In this document: positions 35,722 to 45,325 of the stretch, piece after piece
Layout: every line of letters starts with the position of its first letter
Position numbering within the stretch: position 1 is the stretch's first letter
From: an uncultured Prevotellaceae bacterium
GTDB lineage: Bacteria; Bacteroidota; Bacteroidia; Bacteroidales; Bacteroidaceae
NCBI GenBank assembly: GCA_900316285.1
Contig: ONCG01000006.1
Span: 1 to 64,000 of the forward strand
Direction: 5' to 3'
DNA length: 64,000 nucleotides
Program-made: the position numbers and the translations under genes
The notes under the pieces: model-generated
Seen by the model: only the letters and a program-made list of their open reading frames with translations
Databases searched by the model: none
Told to the model about the DNA's origin: nothing

Positions 35722-38700
35722 ATGAAAAGATATTATATTCTCGGTATGAGTATTCTTCTGGCGATGGCTGCCTCGCTGCCTGCCAGCGCTCAAGATGATG
35801 TAGAATACGAAGACGAGGTCGTAGAGACTGTCGTCAAGAAGAAGGCTCCGGTGAAAAAGCCTCAATATCCCACAATGGAGGTGAAGGGTACTGTCATCGA
35901 TGCCGTTACCAAGGAACCGTTGGCAGGTATCCAGATACAGACGCTCAACGACCGCAACTATGCAGCCATGACCAACGAGAAGGGTGAGTTCACCATTAAG
36001 GTTCCCACCTTTGCCACAGCGCTCTTCGTTCGTTCGCCCCGCTATCTCAGTCAGCAGGTAAGCATTGGTGATGGCCAGACGCCGTTGCGCATCATCATGA
36101 TCTCTGATAAGTTCCAGACCATGTATGAGAACGGCACGAAGGTCACCTCTGAGGTGGAAGCTGCTGTGCACAACACAACAGCCTATTCCGTTGAGACCGA
36201 AATCGAGAACACGCTCGGTGCTGATGTTCACGCCATCAGCCGCTCCGGCGGTCCCGGCTATGGCTCGGCCATGTTCATTCGCGGTCTCAATTCGCTGAAT
36301 GCCAACGCACAGCCCCTTATCGTCATCGATGGTGTCATCCATGACATGCAGGAGACGCGTTCCACGCTCCACTATGGTGACTATACCAACCTCTTCCTCA
36401 ACATCAATCCTGCCGACATCGAGAAGGTACAGGTGTTGAAGAATGCCACCGCCCTCTATGGTGCCAAGGGTGGCAATGGTGTCATCCAGATCACGACGAA
36501 GCGCGGTCACTCCATGGCCACCCGCATCGATGCCAATATCGGAGCCGGTGTTATGCTCATGGGCCGTCTTCCCGAGATGATGGATGCCACTCAGTATCGT
36601 CGCTATGCCACTGAGCTCCTCGGAACCTATCCCGACATCAACAACTTCACGGGTGAATTCAAGTTCCTCGTCGACGATCCGAATAAGTACTACTACAAGT
36701 CCTATCATAACGACACCGACTGGAAGGACGAAGTCTATCACAATGCCATCACCCAGAACTACAACATTAACGTGCAAGGTGGTGACGATGTGGGTATGTA
36801 TAACCTCTCGCTCGGCTACACCAATGCCCAGAGCACAGCTCGTGAGAACGCCTTCAATCGTCTGAACGTCCGCTTCAATACCGACATCAGCGTGATTGAG
36901 AAGCTCTTCACCCGTTTCGACATGTCGTATGCGAAGATCAACCGCAACGTCTTCGACAACGGTGCTCCTGAGGACTTCACCTCCGCACCGGTTTCATCGC
37001 CCACGCTGCTGGGTCTCATCAAGTCGCCTTTCCTGAATCCCTACACCTTTAATAATATAACAGGAAAGCTGACCACCACGCTCGAGGAGGCCGACATCTT
37101 CCTCACCGACCTCGATGAGGACCTCACGCTCGGTAACCCGACGGCATTGCTGAAGAATGGTGAGGGCATCAACAAGAACCGGGTCGAGATGACCAACTTC
37201 AATGCAGTCATCGCTCCGCGCTACGAGTTCTCGCCCAACCTCATCCTTAGCGAGACCTTCTCCTACACCCTCGATCGCCTGTCGCAGCGCTACTATCGTC
37301 CGAATGGTGGCATGCCGATGTTCCTTATCAATGGCATCGGTCGTGTGCAGACCCTCGCCAGCACCATGTTCTCAAAGGAGACCAGCGTGTCGAGCGACAC
37401 TCGCCTGCAGTTCACGAAGCAGCTGGGCAAGCACTTCTTCGATGCCTATGCCGGATTCCGCTACACTTCGTTTGCCTTCGACGACAATTCGCCTAAGGGC
37501 CAGCGCGACTCAGGTGCCAACGACAAGCAGCCTAACATCTCGTCGGGTATGGCCTATATCGACATTGAAGGTGTCGACGATGCCTGGAAGACCATGACGT
37601 GGTATGGCAACCTCGACTACAACTATCGCAACCGCTACTTCGCACAGGTGAGCCTCGCCCTCGAGAGCAGTAGCCGCTTCGGTGAGAACTCCAGCGGACT
37701 CTCCCTTGCAGGTGTGAAGTGGGGCGTCTTCCCAAGCCTCCAGCTGGGATGGGCCATCACCAACGAAGCCTGGTTCCCGAAGACCGACGCCATCAACTAC
37801 CTGTTGCTGAAAGCTGGCTACGACATCTCTGGTAATGACGACATCAACAACTACGCTGCCCGTACGTCGTTTGGTGTGCTGAAGTACCTCTACAACATGA
37901 CCTCTGCACAGCTCAACAACATCGGTAACGATGAGATTACCTATGAGAAGACGGGTAAGTTCAACATCGGTCTGAAGTCCTACTGGCTCAGCAACCGCTT
38001 GGGTGTGAACTTCGACTACTACATCAACCACACCTCGAACCTGCTCACGCTGAAGAGCTTCGACAACCCCGTGGCTGGTATCAACAACTACTGGTCGAAT
38101 GGTGGTTCGCTCGACAACACTGGTTTCGAGCTCACTGTCACCGCCAAGCCCGTTGTCACGAAGGACTTCAATGTTGAGGTTGGTGCCTCGATGGGACACT
38201 ATGTCAACAAGATCAAGTCGCTGCCTAACGACGACAAGATCTACCTCAATGGCAAGCTTGCCGCTCAGGGCTTCACCTCGTCGGCCTATGGCACGAACAA
38301 CATTGCCACGATCGTTGGCGAGTCGGCAGGTAGCTTCTATGGCTACAAGTTCCTCGGCGTGTTTGCCGACGATGCCGCTGCCCGCTCAGCAGGCAACAAT
38401 GGCTATCTCTCCATGATTGATGCCACGGGTGCTCGTCAGCCCTTCAAGGCAGGCGATGCTCACTATGCCGACCTCAATGGCGACGGTCTCATCACCGAGG
38501 CTGACAAGACCATCATCGGCAACCCCAACCCCGACATCTATGGTAACATCTTCGCCAACGTGATGTGGAAGAACTTCACCCTCTCGCTCGGCTTCAACTA
38601 CTCGCTGGGCAACGACGTCTTCAACTATCAGCGCAGCGTCATCGAAGGTGGCTACAACTTCTTCAACCAGACCACGACGGTGACCAACCGCTGGCGTTAC

Positions 38701-39018
38701 GAAGGCCAAATCACCGATGTGCCGCGTGTCAGCTACAACGATCCGATGGGCAACAGCCGCTTCAGTAGCCGTTGGATTGAGGATGGCAGCTATCTCCGCC
38801 TGAAGACCGTGCGTCTGAACTACAAGGTTCCCGTGAGCCTCTCTTGGTTGCAGGGTATGCAGGTTTGGGCTGAGGCCAACAACCTCTTCACGCTCACCCA
38901 CTATGTGGGAAGCGATCCCGAGTTCTCAGTTGCCAACAGCGTGCTCTATCAGGGCATCGATGCCGGTAATGTCGCTCTCGGCCGCGCCTTCTCTCTCGGA
39001 CTGAGGATTAACCTCTAA
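35722..39018 (+). CDS. SusC-like TonB-dependent outer-membrane transporter 2
   Basis: A 1098-residue SusC/RagA protein with a signal peptide ending ASLPASAQ. Between it and the carboxypeptidase-regulatory-like domain (MEVKGTVIDAVTKEPLAGIQI) there is an unusual charged linker, acidic then basic (DDVEYEDEVVETVVKKKAPVKK). The plug (RGLNSLNANAQPLIVIDG ... GGNGVIQITTKRGHSM) and the barrel, ending LRINL, follow. It forms a transporter with the SusD-like protein encoded 70 bases downstream. It is clearly diverged from the first SusC, so a second ligand is likely. Confidence 0.95.
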   Translation: MKRYYILGMSILLAMAASLPASAQDDVEYEDEVVETVVKKKAPVKKPQYPTMEVKGTVIDAVTKEPLAGIQIQTLNDRNYAAMTNEKGEFTIKVPTFATALFVRSPRYLSQQVSIGDGQTPLRIIMISDKFQTMYENGTKVTSEVEAAVHNTTAYSVETEIENTLGADVHAISRSGGPGYGSAMFIRGLNSLNANAQPLIVIDGVIHDMQETRSTLHYGDYTNLFLNINPADIEKVQVLKNATALYGAKGGNGVIQITTKRGHSMATRIDANIGAGVMLMGRLPEMMDATQYRRYATELLGTYPDINNFTGEFKFLVDDPNKYYYKSYHNDTDWKDEVYHNAITQNYNINVQGGDDVGMYNLSLGYTNAQSTARENAFNRLNVRFNTDISVIEKLFTRFDMSYAKINRNVFDNGAPEDFTSAPVSSPTLLGLIKSPFLNPYTFNNITGKLTTTLEEADIFLTDLDEDLTLGNPTALLKNGEGINKNRVEMTNFNAVIAPRYEFSPNLILSETFSYTLDRLSQRYYRPNGGMPMFLINGIGRVQTLASTMFSKETSVSSDTRLQFTKQLGKHFFDAYAGFRYTSFAFDDNSPKGQRDSGANDKQPNISSGMAYIDIEGVDDAWKTMTWYGNLDYNYRNRYFAQVSLALESSSRFGENSSGLSLAGVKWGVFPSLQLGWAITNEAWFPKTDAINYLLLKAGYDISGNDDINNYAARTSFGVLKYLYNMTSAQLNNIGNDEITYEKTGKFNIGLKSYWLSNRLGVNFDYYINHTSNLLTLKSFDNPVAGINNYWSNGGSLDNTGFELTVTAKPVVTKDFNVEVGASMGHYVNKIKSLPNDDKIYLNGKLAAQGFTSSAYGTNNIATIVGESAGSFYGYKFLGVFADDAAARSAGNNGYLSMIDATGARQPFKAGDAHYADLNGDGLITEADKTIIGNPNPDIYGNIFANVMWKNFTLSLGFNYSLGNDVFNYQRSVIEGGYNFFNQTTTVTNRWRYEGQITDVPRVSYNDPMGNSRFSSRWIEDGSYLRLKTVRLNYKVPVSLSWLQGMQVWAEANNLFTLTHYVGSDPEFSVANSVLYQGIDAGNVALGRAFSLGLRINL

Positions 39019-39031
39019 CTTTCTGAATTTA

Positions 39032-39067
39032 GAAGTTATAGAAGTTATAGAAGTTATAGAAGTTAAT
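39032..39067 (+). repeat. Four 9-bp tandem units GAAGTTATA in a leader
   Basis: Three exact GAAGTTATA units and one GAAGTTAAT follow each other, 21 bases before the ATG at 39089. The position and unit length are like those of the array at 18063-18098, but the sequence is unrelated. Confidence 0.8.
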
Positions 39068-39088
39068 GAAGATAAGAAAGACAAGAAT

Positions 39089-40942
39089 ATGAAAAAGAAT
39101 CTTTTTATCATAGCAGCACTCTTCGGCATGCTCCTCAGCGCAACATCTTGCCAGGACATGCTTGAAACAGAGTCAAATCGTCAGATTTTCGATCCGCAGC
39201 TCGACCAGAAGACCGACTCAATGTTCTACACGCTCGGCATTCTCAAGGGTGTGCAGCAGGCCATCGACCAGTATGTGCTGGTCAATGAGATGCGTGGCGA
39301 CCTCACACAGGTCAATCAGTACACCGAGGCCGACCTCCGTGCCTTGGCCAACTTCTCGGCTACCGTCGAGAACAAGTACGACTCGGCCTATGTGTTCTAT
39401 CGCATCATCAACAACTGCAACTACTTCATTGCCCATCGCGACACCACCCTGCTCACGGGTTCTCGCAATGTCAGCATGCCGGAGTATGTGCAGGCCCTCT
39501 CCATCCGTGCCTGGGCTTATCTGCAGTTGGCAAAGATCTATGGCAGCGTGCCCTTCTACACCGAGCCCGTCACCAGCATCAGCGAGGCCAATACCGTTCG
39601 CGAGAAGAAAGACCTTCGCGGCATTGCCGACGCGCTGGCTCCCGAGCTTGCCAAGTATGCGGGCTTCGAAGTTCCCACCTATGGCGACAATATTGCCGTC
39701 GGACAGACCAACAGTGGTAGCAACAAGCGCATCGACTCCCGCCGGACCATGTTCCCCGTCGACCTCGTTCTGGGTGACCTTTACCTGGAGTCTGGCCAGT
39801 ACACACAAGCCGCTCAGTCCTACTTCAACTACCTGAAGACGAAGCAGGTGCCGGCTGAGTGGTACTATTGCCAGCCCACGTTCCCCGAGGCTATCCGCCG
39901 TACGCTGCCTAGCGACATCCGGTATTTCTATACCACCATTGCCACGGGTGTCACTGCCTACAGCTGGGAACGCATCTTCTCTATGAATTCGCCTAACGAT
40001 GTCATCACCTACGTGCCGATGGCCGTCAACCGCCTCAATGGTAAGACCACCGACCTGCCGCGTCTCTTCGGCTACGACTTCTACACCACCGAGGTGAAAG
40101 TCGAGCAGCAGGGCAGCATGACGAGGATTTACAACTACGACAAGATCTATCTGCTCGAACGCGAGATTGATCCTTCGCAGAGCTACCTCAGCCTCTCGGG
40201 CAGTCAGGACTACTACTATGTGCCGCAATCGGCAACTACCGATGCCGGTAATGTCAACACGCTGCCGGCTGTGGGCGACCTCCGTCGTTACAACACGTTC
40301 AGCTATATCACCCTCGGCGACTCTGCGTTCAACGAGATGGTGAAGTACGAGGGTGGCAACATTCCCATCTATCGTGCAACTACTATCTACCTGCGTCTGG
40401 CTGAGGCCATCAACCGCATGGGCTATCCCGATGCAGCCTTCGCCATCTTGAAGGACGGTCTCAACCGCCGCCTCTCCACCGACACGCTCTACATGCGTCC
40501 TGAGACACAGGAGATGCTGCGCACCACCATTCCATTCTTCTCGCCTGAGAACATGGAGACCTTCCAGTACAACCACGGCATCCATTCCTATGGTAGCGGC
40601 TACACCGAAGGTGTGTTCTCGCCCTACCAGTATGCTACGGAGCTGCAGAAGAAGCTCAACGAGCTCAACGCTCAGTTCTCCATCATCAGCGATATGGGAG
40701 CCATCACGCTGCAAGACCAGATCAATGCCGTTGAGGACCTGCTCTGCGACGAGTATGCACTTGAACTGGCCTATGAGGGCAACCGCTTCGGCGACCTCTG
40801 CCGCCTGGCACGTCATAAGAACGAGGCTGGTCTCTATGGCAACGACTTCGGTAGCCGCTGGCTCGCCAGCAAGCTTGCTTACAAGAATCCGGTCGTCGAC
40901 CTCACCAATCCGCAGAACTGGTACATGCCGTTCAGCAAATAG
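39089..40942 (+). CDS. SusD-like lipoprotein 2
   Basis: A 617-residue SusD/RagB-family lipoprotein with lipobox ATSC followed by QDMLETESN. TPR-like helices (YVFYRIINNCNYFIAHRD ... YVQALSIRAWAYLQLAKIYGSVPFY) and the C-terminal Arg/Phe-containing signature (ALELAYEGNRFGDLCRLARHKNEAG) are present. It is the surface lid of the second SusC. The 70-base gap from SusC holds a tandem 9-bp repeat, which is larger than the gaps of 14-26 bases elsewhere in the operon. It is the last gene before a terminator, so the operon probably ends here. Confidence 0.94.
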   Translation: MKKNLFIIAALFGMLLSATSCQDMLETESNRQIFDPQLDQKTDSMFYTLGILKGVQQAIDQYVLVNEMRGDLTQVNQYTEADLRALANFSATVENKYDSAYVFYRIINNCNYFIAHRDTTLLTGSRNVSMPEYVQALSIRAWAYLQLAKIYGSVPFYTEPVTSISEANTVREKKDLRGIADALAPELAKYAGFEVPTYGDNIAVGQTNSGSNKRIDSRRTMFPVDLVLGDLYLESGQYTQAAQSYFNYLKTKQVPAEWYYCQPTFPEAIRRTLPSDIRYFYTTIATGVTAYSWERIFSMNSPNDVITYVPMAVNRLNGKTTDLPRLFGYDFYTTEVKVEQQGSMTRIYNYDKIYLLEREIDPSQSYLSLSGSQDYYYVPQSATTDAGNVNTLPAVGDLRRYNTFSYITLGDSAFNEMVKYEGGNIPIYRATTIYLRLAEAINRMGYPDAAFAILKDGLNRRLSTDTLYMRPETQEMLRTTIPFFSPENMETFQYNHGIHSYGSGYTEGVFSPYQYATELQKKLNELNAQFSIISDMGAITLQDQINAVEDLLCDEYALELAYEGNRFGDLCRLARHKNEAGLYGNDFGSRWLASKLAYKNPVVDLTNPQNWYMPFSK

Positions 40943-40967
40943 GCGGTCGCTTCTGAAACCGAACCCT

Positions 40968-41001
40968 ACGGGGGGCATGCTCTGTCGTGCTCCCCGTTTT
41001 T
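40968..41001 (+). terminator. Terminator between SusD-like 2 and the double GH43 gene
   Basis: ACGGGGGGCA (40968-40977) pairs with TGCTCCCCGT (40988-40997), with one G-T pair, followed by five T. It would separate or attenuate the expression of the GH43 gene relative to the SusCD operon. I found no consensus promoter in the remaining 32 bases before the ATG at 41034. Confidence 0.75.
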
Positions 41002-41033
41002 AGCTTGAAAGATTCATTAAACCTTTCCATCGT

Positions 41034-44000
41034 ATGAAGAAACTCATCTTTTTGGCTCTCATGCTCGTGGCAGTGGTCACCACCGTCACGGCACAGGCTG
41101 AACGTCCTATTGCCCAGTTCACGTTCTCGAGCGTTGCCGACACCACCGGCACCTATGTCGGAACCCTTCAGCAGGGCGCAGAGCTCGTGCCCTATGCCGG
41201 AGGCCATGTGCTCTCACTGGGCACCGACAATGGCTATTTCGACTTCGGTCAGGCTTTCGGCGAACTCATTCATTCGCTCAGTGGCAACTATGTCATCTCC
41301 GTCAACGTGTTCATCCCCGAGGACACCGACATCAAGGCCAATGGTAATTTCATCTGGTGTTTCGCCAACTCTTCTTCCGAAGGCTATCTCTTCCTCAACG
41401 CCAAGGACACACGCTTCGCCATCACACAATCCGACTACAGCGGCGAGCAGGGTGTTACGGCGCGTAGTGCTTTGCAGAAAGGCCGCTGGAACAATCTCTT
41501 GATCATGCAGCGCGGACAGAGCGCACGCCTCTACCTCAATGGTGTGAGTGCCTCGAAGAGTGTCACCCTGCATCCCAGCGACATCAGCCAGCTGAAGCAA
41601 AACTATCTGGGCCGCAGCTGCTATGAGGGCGATGCCTATCTGCGTGGTGCCCTCTATAGCGACTTCCGCGTCTACAATACCGATATCGCCGTGTCTGAAA
41701 TCACCCGCATCGTCACTTCGCTGAAGCCGCTCAACGCCTATGCCGACTCGCTGCGCCTCGATGCACAGATGAAGGCGTTCTCGCCTGGCGACCTCACCCA
41801 GCTGAAGACCGATGTGGAGTTGCCCACCACCTTTGGTGAGTTGAAGATTGAATGGACGTCGAGCGACAATGGTGTTATCACCGCCGATGGTCACATCACA
41901 CGCCCTGCCCACGGCAGTCCTGTTGCTACCGCCACGCTCACCGCACGTCTCATACCCACCGACCCGCAGTATGAGTCGTTGGCTTGCGAGCGCCAGTTCC
42001 CCGTCAGCGTGCTGCCTGAGCTCTCCGACGAGGAGACCGTTGCTGCCGATGCCGCATTGCTCGTCATCCCCGGACATCCCAACAACGTCTACACCGACCT
42101 CACCTTGCCCACCGTAGCTGAAAACGGTTCCGTCGTATTCTGGAAGTCTTCCGATCCCGAGTGGATCACCGATGAGGGGCGTGTCCTGAAACTCCCCGAG
42201 GGGCAGAAGCGCACCGTCACACTCACGGCAACCATCCTGAAGGGAGAGGCCCGTGTCACGCGCGACTTCGCCGTCACGCTCCACGAGCGCGAACCTTATC
42301 AGAACTACCTCTTTGTCTACTTCCCCTCCAACAACAACGAGAACCTCTACTACGCCATTTCCAACGACGGCTATAACTTCACACCACTCAACAACGGCGA
42401 GCGCGTCGTTGCTGCCGACACCATCTCTTTGAAGCGTGGCGTTCGCGACCCACACATCTTGCGTGGCCCCGACGGCATGTTCTACATGGTGAATACCGAC
42501 ATGCGCTCGGCTGAGGGATGGAGCAGCAATCGCGGCTTGGTGATGATGAAATCGGCCGACCTCGTCCATTGGCAGCACTCCACGGTGCATTTCCCGTCGA
42601 AGTATCGCGGCACGATGTTCGAGAAGGTCATCCGCGTCTGGGCTCCCGAGACCATCTGGGACAACGAGGCACAGCGCTTCATGGTCTATTTCTCGTTGCG
42701 CACGGAGGCCCGCGACGGCATTCCTTACGATAAGGACTACTATTGCTATGCCAATGCCGACTTCACCGACCTCGATGGCGAGCCCACCTACTTCTACGAC
42801 CGCGGCTCGGCCACCATCGACATGAACATCGTCTACAACGAGTCGGACTCCCTCTACCACGGCTTCTATAAGAACGAGGGCGAGGGTGGCATCTGCAAGG
42901 TCACCGCACGTTATCTCACCGCCCGTCCCGGAGAGCCGCTGGGTAGCCAGTGGTCGGCGCCTTCCGGCACGCTCCAGCAGACCACCGAGGCCGTAGAGGG
43001 TGCAGGTGTGTTCAAACTCATCAACCAGGATTCGTGGGTGCTCATGTACGACTGCTACTCCAACGGCCACTATCAGTTCTGCTCCAGCTCCGATCTTGAG
43101 CACTTCACCTTCGTGCAGAACACACGAACCAGTGGTGCCTTCACACCGCGTCACGGAACAGTTCTTCCCATCACGCAGGAAGAAACCGAACGTCTCCTAC
43201 GCTATTTCCCTACCGGTAGCACCGCAGCTCCTAAGCTGGCAGGTGCACGCAATCCTCGTATCCATCAGACGGGACTCGTCATTGCCGATGCTGTCGACAC
43301 CGAGCAGACGCCTGCCGAAGTCTATATCCCCGTAGATCCTTCTACTGACCTCACCTCGTTCGACCCGCAGTTCTTTACATCGCCCGTTGCAAAGTTCTCG
43401 CCTGCAGGACCGGTCGACTTCACCAAGGGCCCTGTTCACTACACCGTTGGTGGACAATCGCATAGCAGCACAGGCCCTCTTAACCGTTATTCGGTCACCG
43501 TCGAGCCTGTCGCCAATCCCGTGTTGCCCGACTTCCACGCCGATCCAGAGGTACTCTTCTCGCGCAAGACTGGTCGTTTCTACGTCTATCCCACCACCGA
43601 TGGCTATGCCTCGTGGGGCGGCTATTCGTTCGATGTGTTCTCGTCGCCCGACCTCGTGAACTTCACCAACGAGGGCACCATCCTCAATCTGCAGCGCGGA
43701 CAGGATGTGCCGTGGGCAACGGGTAACGCCTGGGCACCCTGCATCGAAGAGAAGTTCATGGGTGGCAAGTGGCATTACTACTTCTTCTTCAGCGGACAGA
43801 ACCCCACCTACAATAAGAAGACGCTCGGCGTAGCCGTCAGCGAGAGCCCCACGGGGCCCTTCCGCGCCTCGTCGAAGCCGCTGTTCTCCACCTCTCAGGC
43901 AGGGCAGATGATCGACTCCGATGTCTTCACCGATCCCGTCAGCGGGCAGACCTATCTTTATTATGGTAATGGAAAGCTCTGCTACCGCCTGCTCTCCGAC

Positions 44001-44663
44001 GACATGATGTCGGTCGACGGCACGGAGTATGTCATCACACCCACCGGCGGCTCGCTCTCCGACTATGCCTTCCGCGAGGGTGCCTATGTGTTCTATCGCA
44101 ACGGCCTCTACTACTTCCTGTGGTCGGTCGACGACACGGGCTCAGCCAATTATCATGTGGCTTACGGCACATCGACGTCTCCCACGGGACCCATCAAGGT
44201 GGCTTCGCAGCCCATCGTCATCATTCAGGACCCTGCCCACCGCATCTATGGCACGGGACATAATTCCATTGTGAACGTCCCCGGCACCGACGACTGGTAC
44301 ATCGTCTACCATCGCATCAATCCCAACTACCTCAACAACGGGCCAGGCACGCATCGTGAAGTGTGCGTCGACCGCCTCACGTTTAATGCCGATGGCACCA
44401 TCCGCCGCGTCACACCGACGAATGCCGGCATCCAGCCCGTGCAGATTCCCAATGTCGAAGATCTCATCACTGGCATCGAAGTGCTCCCGAACACTCCGCA
44501 CTCAACGCCTGATGCTTCGTGTTCAGCGCAGACAAACACCGCTTATTTCACCATCGATGGCACCGTCCTCGGCACGAAAGCGCCTACGCAGCCCGGCCTC
44601 TACCTACGTCGCGAAGTCCTTCCCGACGGCACCGCCCGCACATTGAGAATCCTCGTACGTTGA
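41034..44663 (+). CDS. Secreted protein with LamG-like, two Ig-like and two GH43 domains
   Basis: A 1209-residue protein with signal peptide (cleavage near TVTAQA). Order: LamG/concanavalin-like sandwich (about 25-230), two bacterial Ig-like modules (about 240-325 and 330-415: IEWTSSDNG and VFWKSSDPEW), GH43 domain 1 (about 423-740) and GH43 domain 2 (about 840-1150). Both catalytic domains keep the five-blade propeller triad: Asp in RDPHI, Asp in TIDMNIV and Glu in VEGAGVF for domain 1; Asp in HADPEV, Asp in IDSDVF and Glu in REGAYVF for domain 2. GH43 enzymes cleave alpha-L-arabinofuranosyl or beta-xylosyl links. Having two active-looking domains suggests action on a branched arabinan, arabinoxylan or arabinogalactan. 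The exact specificity is not readable here. Confidence 0.9.
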   Translation: MKKLIFLALMLVAVVTTVTAQAERPIAQFTFSSVADTTGTYVGTLQQGAELVPYAGGHVLSLGTDNGYFDFGQAFGELIHSLSGNYVISVNVFIPEDTDIKANGNFIWCFANSSSEGYLFLNAKDTRFAITQSDYSGEQGVTARSALQKGRWNNLLIMQRGQSARLYLNGVSASKSVTLHPSDISQLKQNYLGRSCYEGDAYLRGALYSDFRVYNTDIAVSEITRIVTSLKPLNAYADSLRLDAQMKAFSPGDLTQLKTDVELPTTFGELKIEWTSSDNGVITADGHITRPAHGSPVATATLTARLIPTDPQYESLACERQFPVSVLPELSDEETVAADAALLVIPGHPNNVYTDLTLPTVAENGSVVFWKSSDPEWITDEGRVLKLPEGQKRTVTLTATILKGEARVTRDFAVTLHEREPYQNYLFVYFPSNNNENLYYAISNDGYNFTPLNNGERVVAADTISLKRGVRDPHILRGPDGMFYMVNTDMRSAEGWSSNRGLVMMKSADLVHWQHSTVHFPSKYRGTMFEKVIRVWAPETIWDNEAQRFMVYFSLRTEARDGIPYDKDYYCYANADFTDLDGEPTYFYDRGSATIDMNIVYNESDSLYHGFYKNEGEGGICKVTARYLTARPGEPLGSQWSAPSGTLQQTTEAVEGAGVFKLINQDSWVLMYDCYSNGHYQFCSSSDLEHFTFVQNTRTSGAFTPRHGTVLPITQEETERLLRYFPTGSTAAPKLAGARNPRIHQTGLVIADAVDTEQTPAEVYIPVDPSTDLTSFDPQFFTSPVAKFSPAGPVDFTKGPVHYTVGGQSHSSTGPLNRYSVTVEPVANPVLPDFHADPEVLFSRKTGRFYVYPTTDGYASWGGYSFDVFSSPDLVNFTNEGTILNLQRGQDVPWATGNAWAPCIEEKFMGGKWHYYFFFSGQNPTYNKKTLGVAVSESPTGPFRASSKPLFSTSQAGQMIDSDVFTDPVSGQTYLYYGNGKLCYRLLSDDMMSVDGTEYVITPTGGSLSDYAFREGAYVFYRNGLYYFLWSVDDTGSANYHVAYGTSTSPTGPIKVASQPIVIIQDPAHRIYGTGHNSIVNVPGTDDWYIVYHRINPNYLNNGPGTHREVCVDRLTFNADGTIRRVTPTNAGIQPVQIPNVEDLITGIEVLPNTPHSTPDASCSAQTNTAYFTIDGTVLGTKAPTQPGLYLRREVLPDGTARTLRILVR

Positions 44664-44681
44664 GAAACGACAATCATCATA

Positions 44682-44717
44682 AATCCTGATGCCCTCCCCG
44701 GCATCAGGATTTTTTTA
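44682..44717 (+). terminator. Rho-independent terminator of the double GH43 gene
   Basis: AATCCTGATGCC (44682-44693) pairs perfectly with GGCATCAGGATT (44700-44711), with six-base loop and T-run to 44717. Confidence 0.92.
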
Positions 44718-44769
44718 TGGGGATGATATCGGAGACGACCTTGCATGCGATTAGTTTGCCAACATTTGA

Positions 44770-44952
44770 TCCCCGACGGGGCGTAAAGAGTACAGGCAGG
44801 CGGTGAAGTGCGTAGCACGAAACCCCTGTAAGGTTTGTCAACAACAAATTTAAACCCCGACGGGGTGACAGAAATTCTGTCGGGCCTTCGGCACTTATAT
44901 AATTGTTGCGTTTTAAGCAGGGGTTTCGTGCTACGCACTCCACCGCCTGCCT
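44770..44952. repeat. REPIN-like palindromic repeat, class C
   Basis: Arms at 44794-44828 and 44918-44952 are complementary over 35 bases with one mismatch (GGTGAAGTG against GGTGGAGTG). Each arm holds the palindrome GTGC-GTA-GCAC. A second palindrome CCCCG-A-CGGGG occurs at 44771-44781 and again near 44856-44866. Confidence 0.82.
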
Positions 44953-44989
44953 AAGTTCTTGTCAGGCCTTCGGCCTTCGCTGTCGAGCA

Positions 44990-45325
44990 TCGCTCGGCAT
45001 TGCTTTTGTGCATGCAAACCACTGCTTTCGTGCGATGATCTCAATGCTCTGGTGGTGCGGGAGCAATGAGTTGGTGATACGGGAATGATTCCCTTATTTC
45101 ACAAATTAACTTGTTTTGTTCAGTAAATTAACTTAATTTGTGCAGTAAAATAAGTTAATTTACCCAGCAAATTAAGTTAATTTACATAGTAAAATAAGTT
45201 AATTTACCACACAAATTAAGTTAATTTACTGAATGGGAGTATCGCTCCTGTATCATCAGAGCAATGCTTTGGCATCACGAAAGCAGTACTCCAGCCGCAC
45301 TAAAGCAATGAAACAGCGGGACGAA
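44990..45325. repeat. Compound 22-bp array with GC-rich outer and AT-rich inner units
   Basis: Cores spaced by 22 bases: ATTGCT (about 45000), ACTGCT (45022), AATGCT (45044), AATGAG (45066), then AT-rich units from 45100 to 45231 with palindrome AATTAAC/GTTAATT (six units of exactly 22), then CGCT (45244), TGCT (45266), AGCAGTACT (45282) and AGCAATGAA (45304). The GCT positions before and after the AT-rich block (45002 and 45244) differ by 242, which is eleven times 22, so register is kept across it. The outer core AGCAATGCT is the same as in the array at 10421-10640. Confidence 0.8.

Noticed and set aside
41214-43154. Long open frame on the minus strand (646 codons)
   Set aside because: Opposite the GH43 gene, whose catalytic motifs prove the plus-strand frame.
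41034-44663. Two fused genes joined by a frameshift
   Set aside because: The frame is uninterrupted and both GH43 domains keep their triads, so it is one double-domain protein.
45100-45231. Possible CRISPR or simple AT microsatellite
   Set aside because: Repeats of 22 bp without spacers, in phase with neighbouring GC-rich units, so neither description fits.
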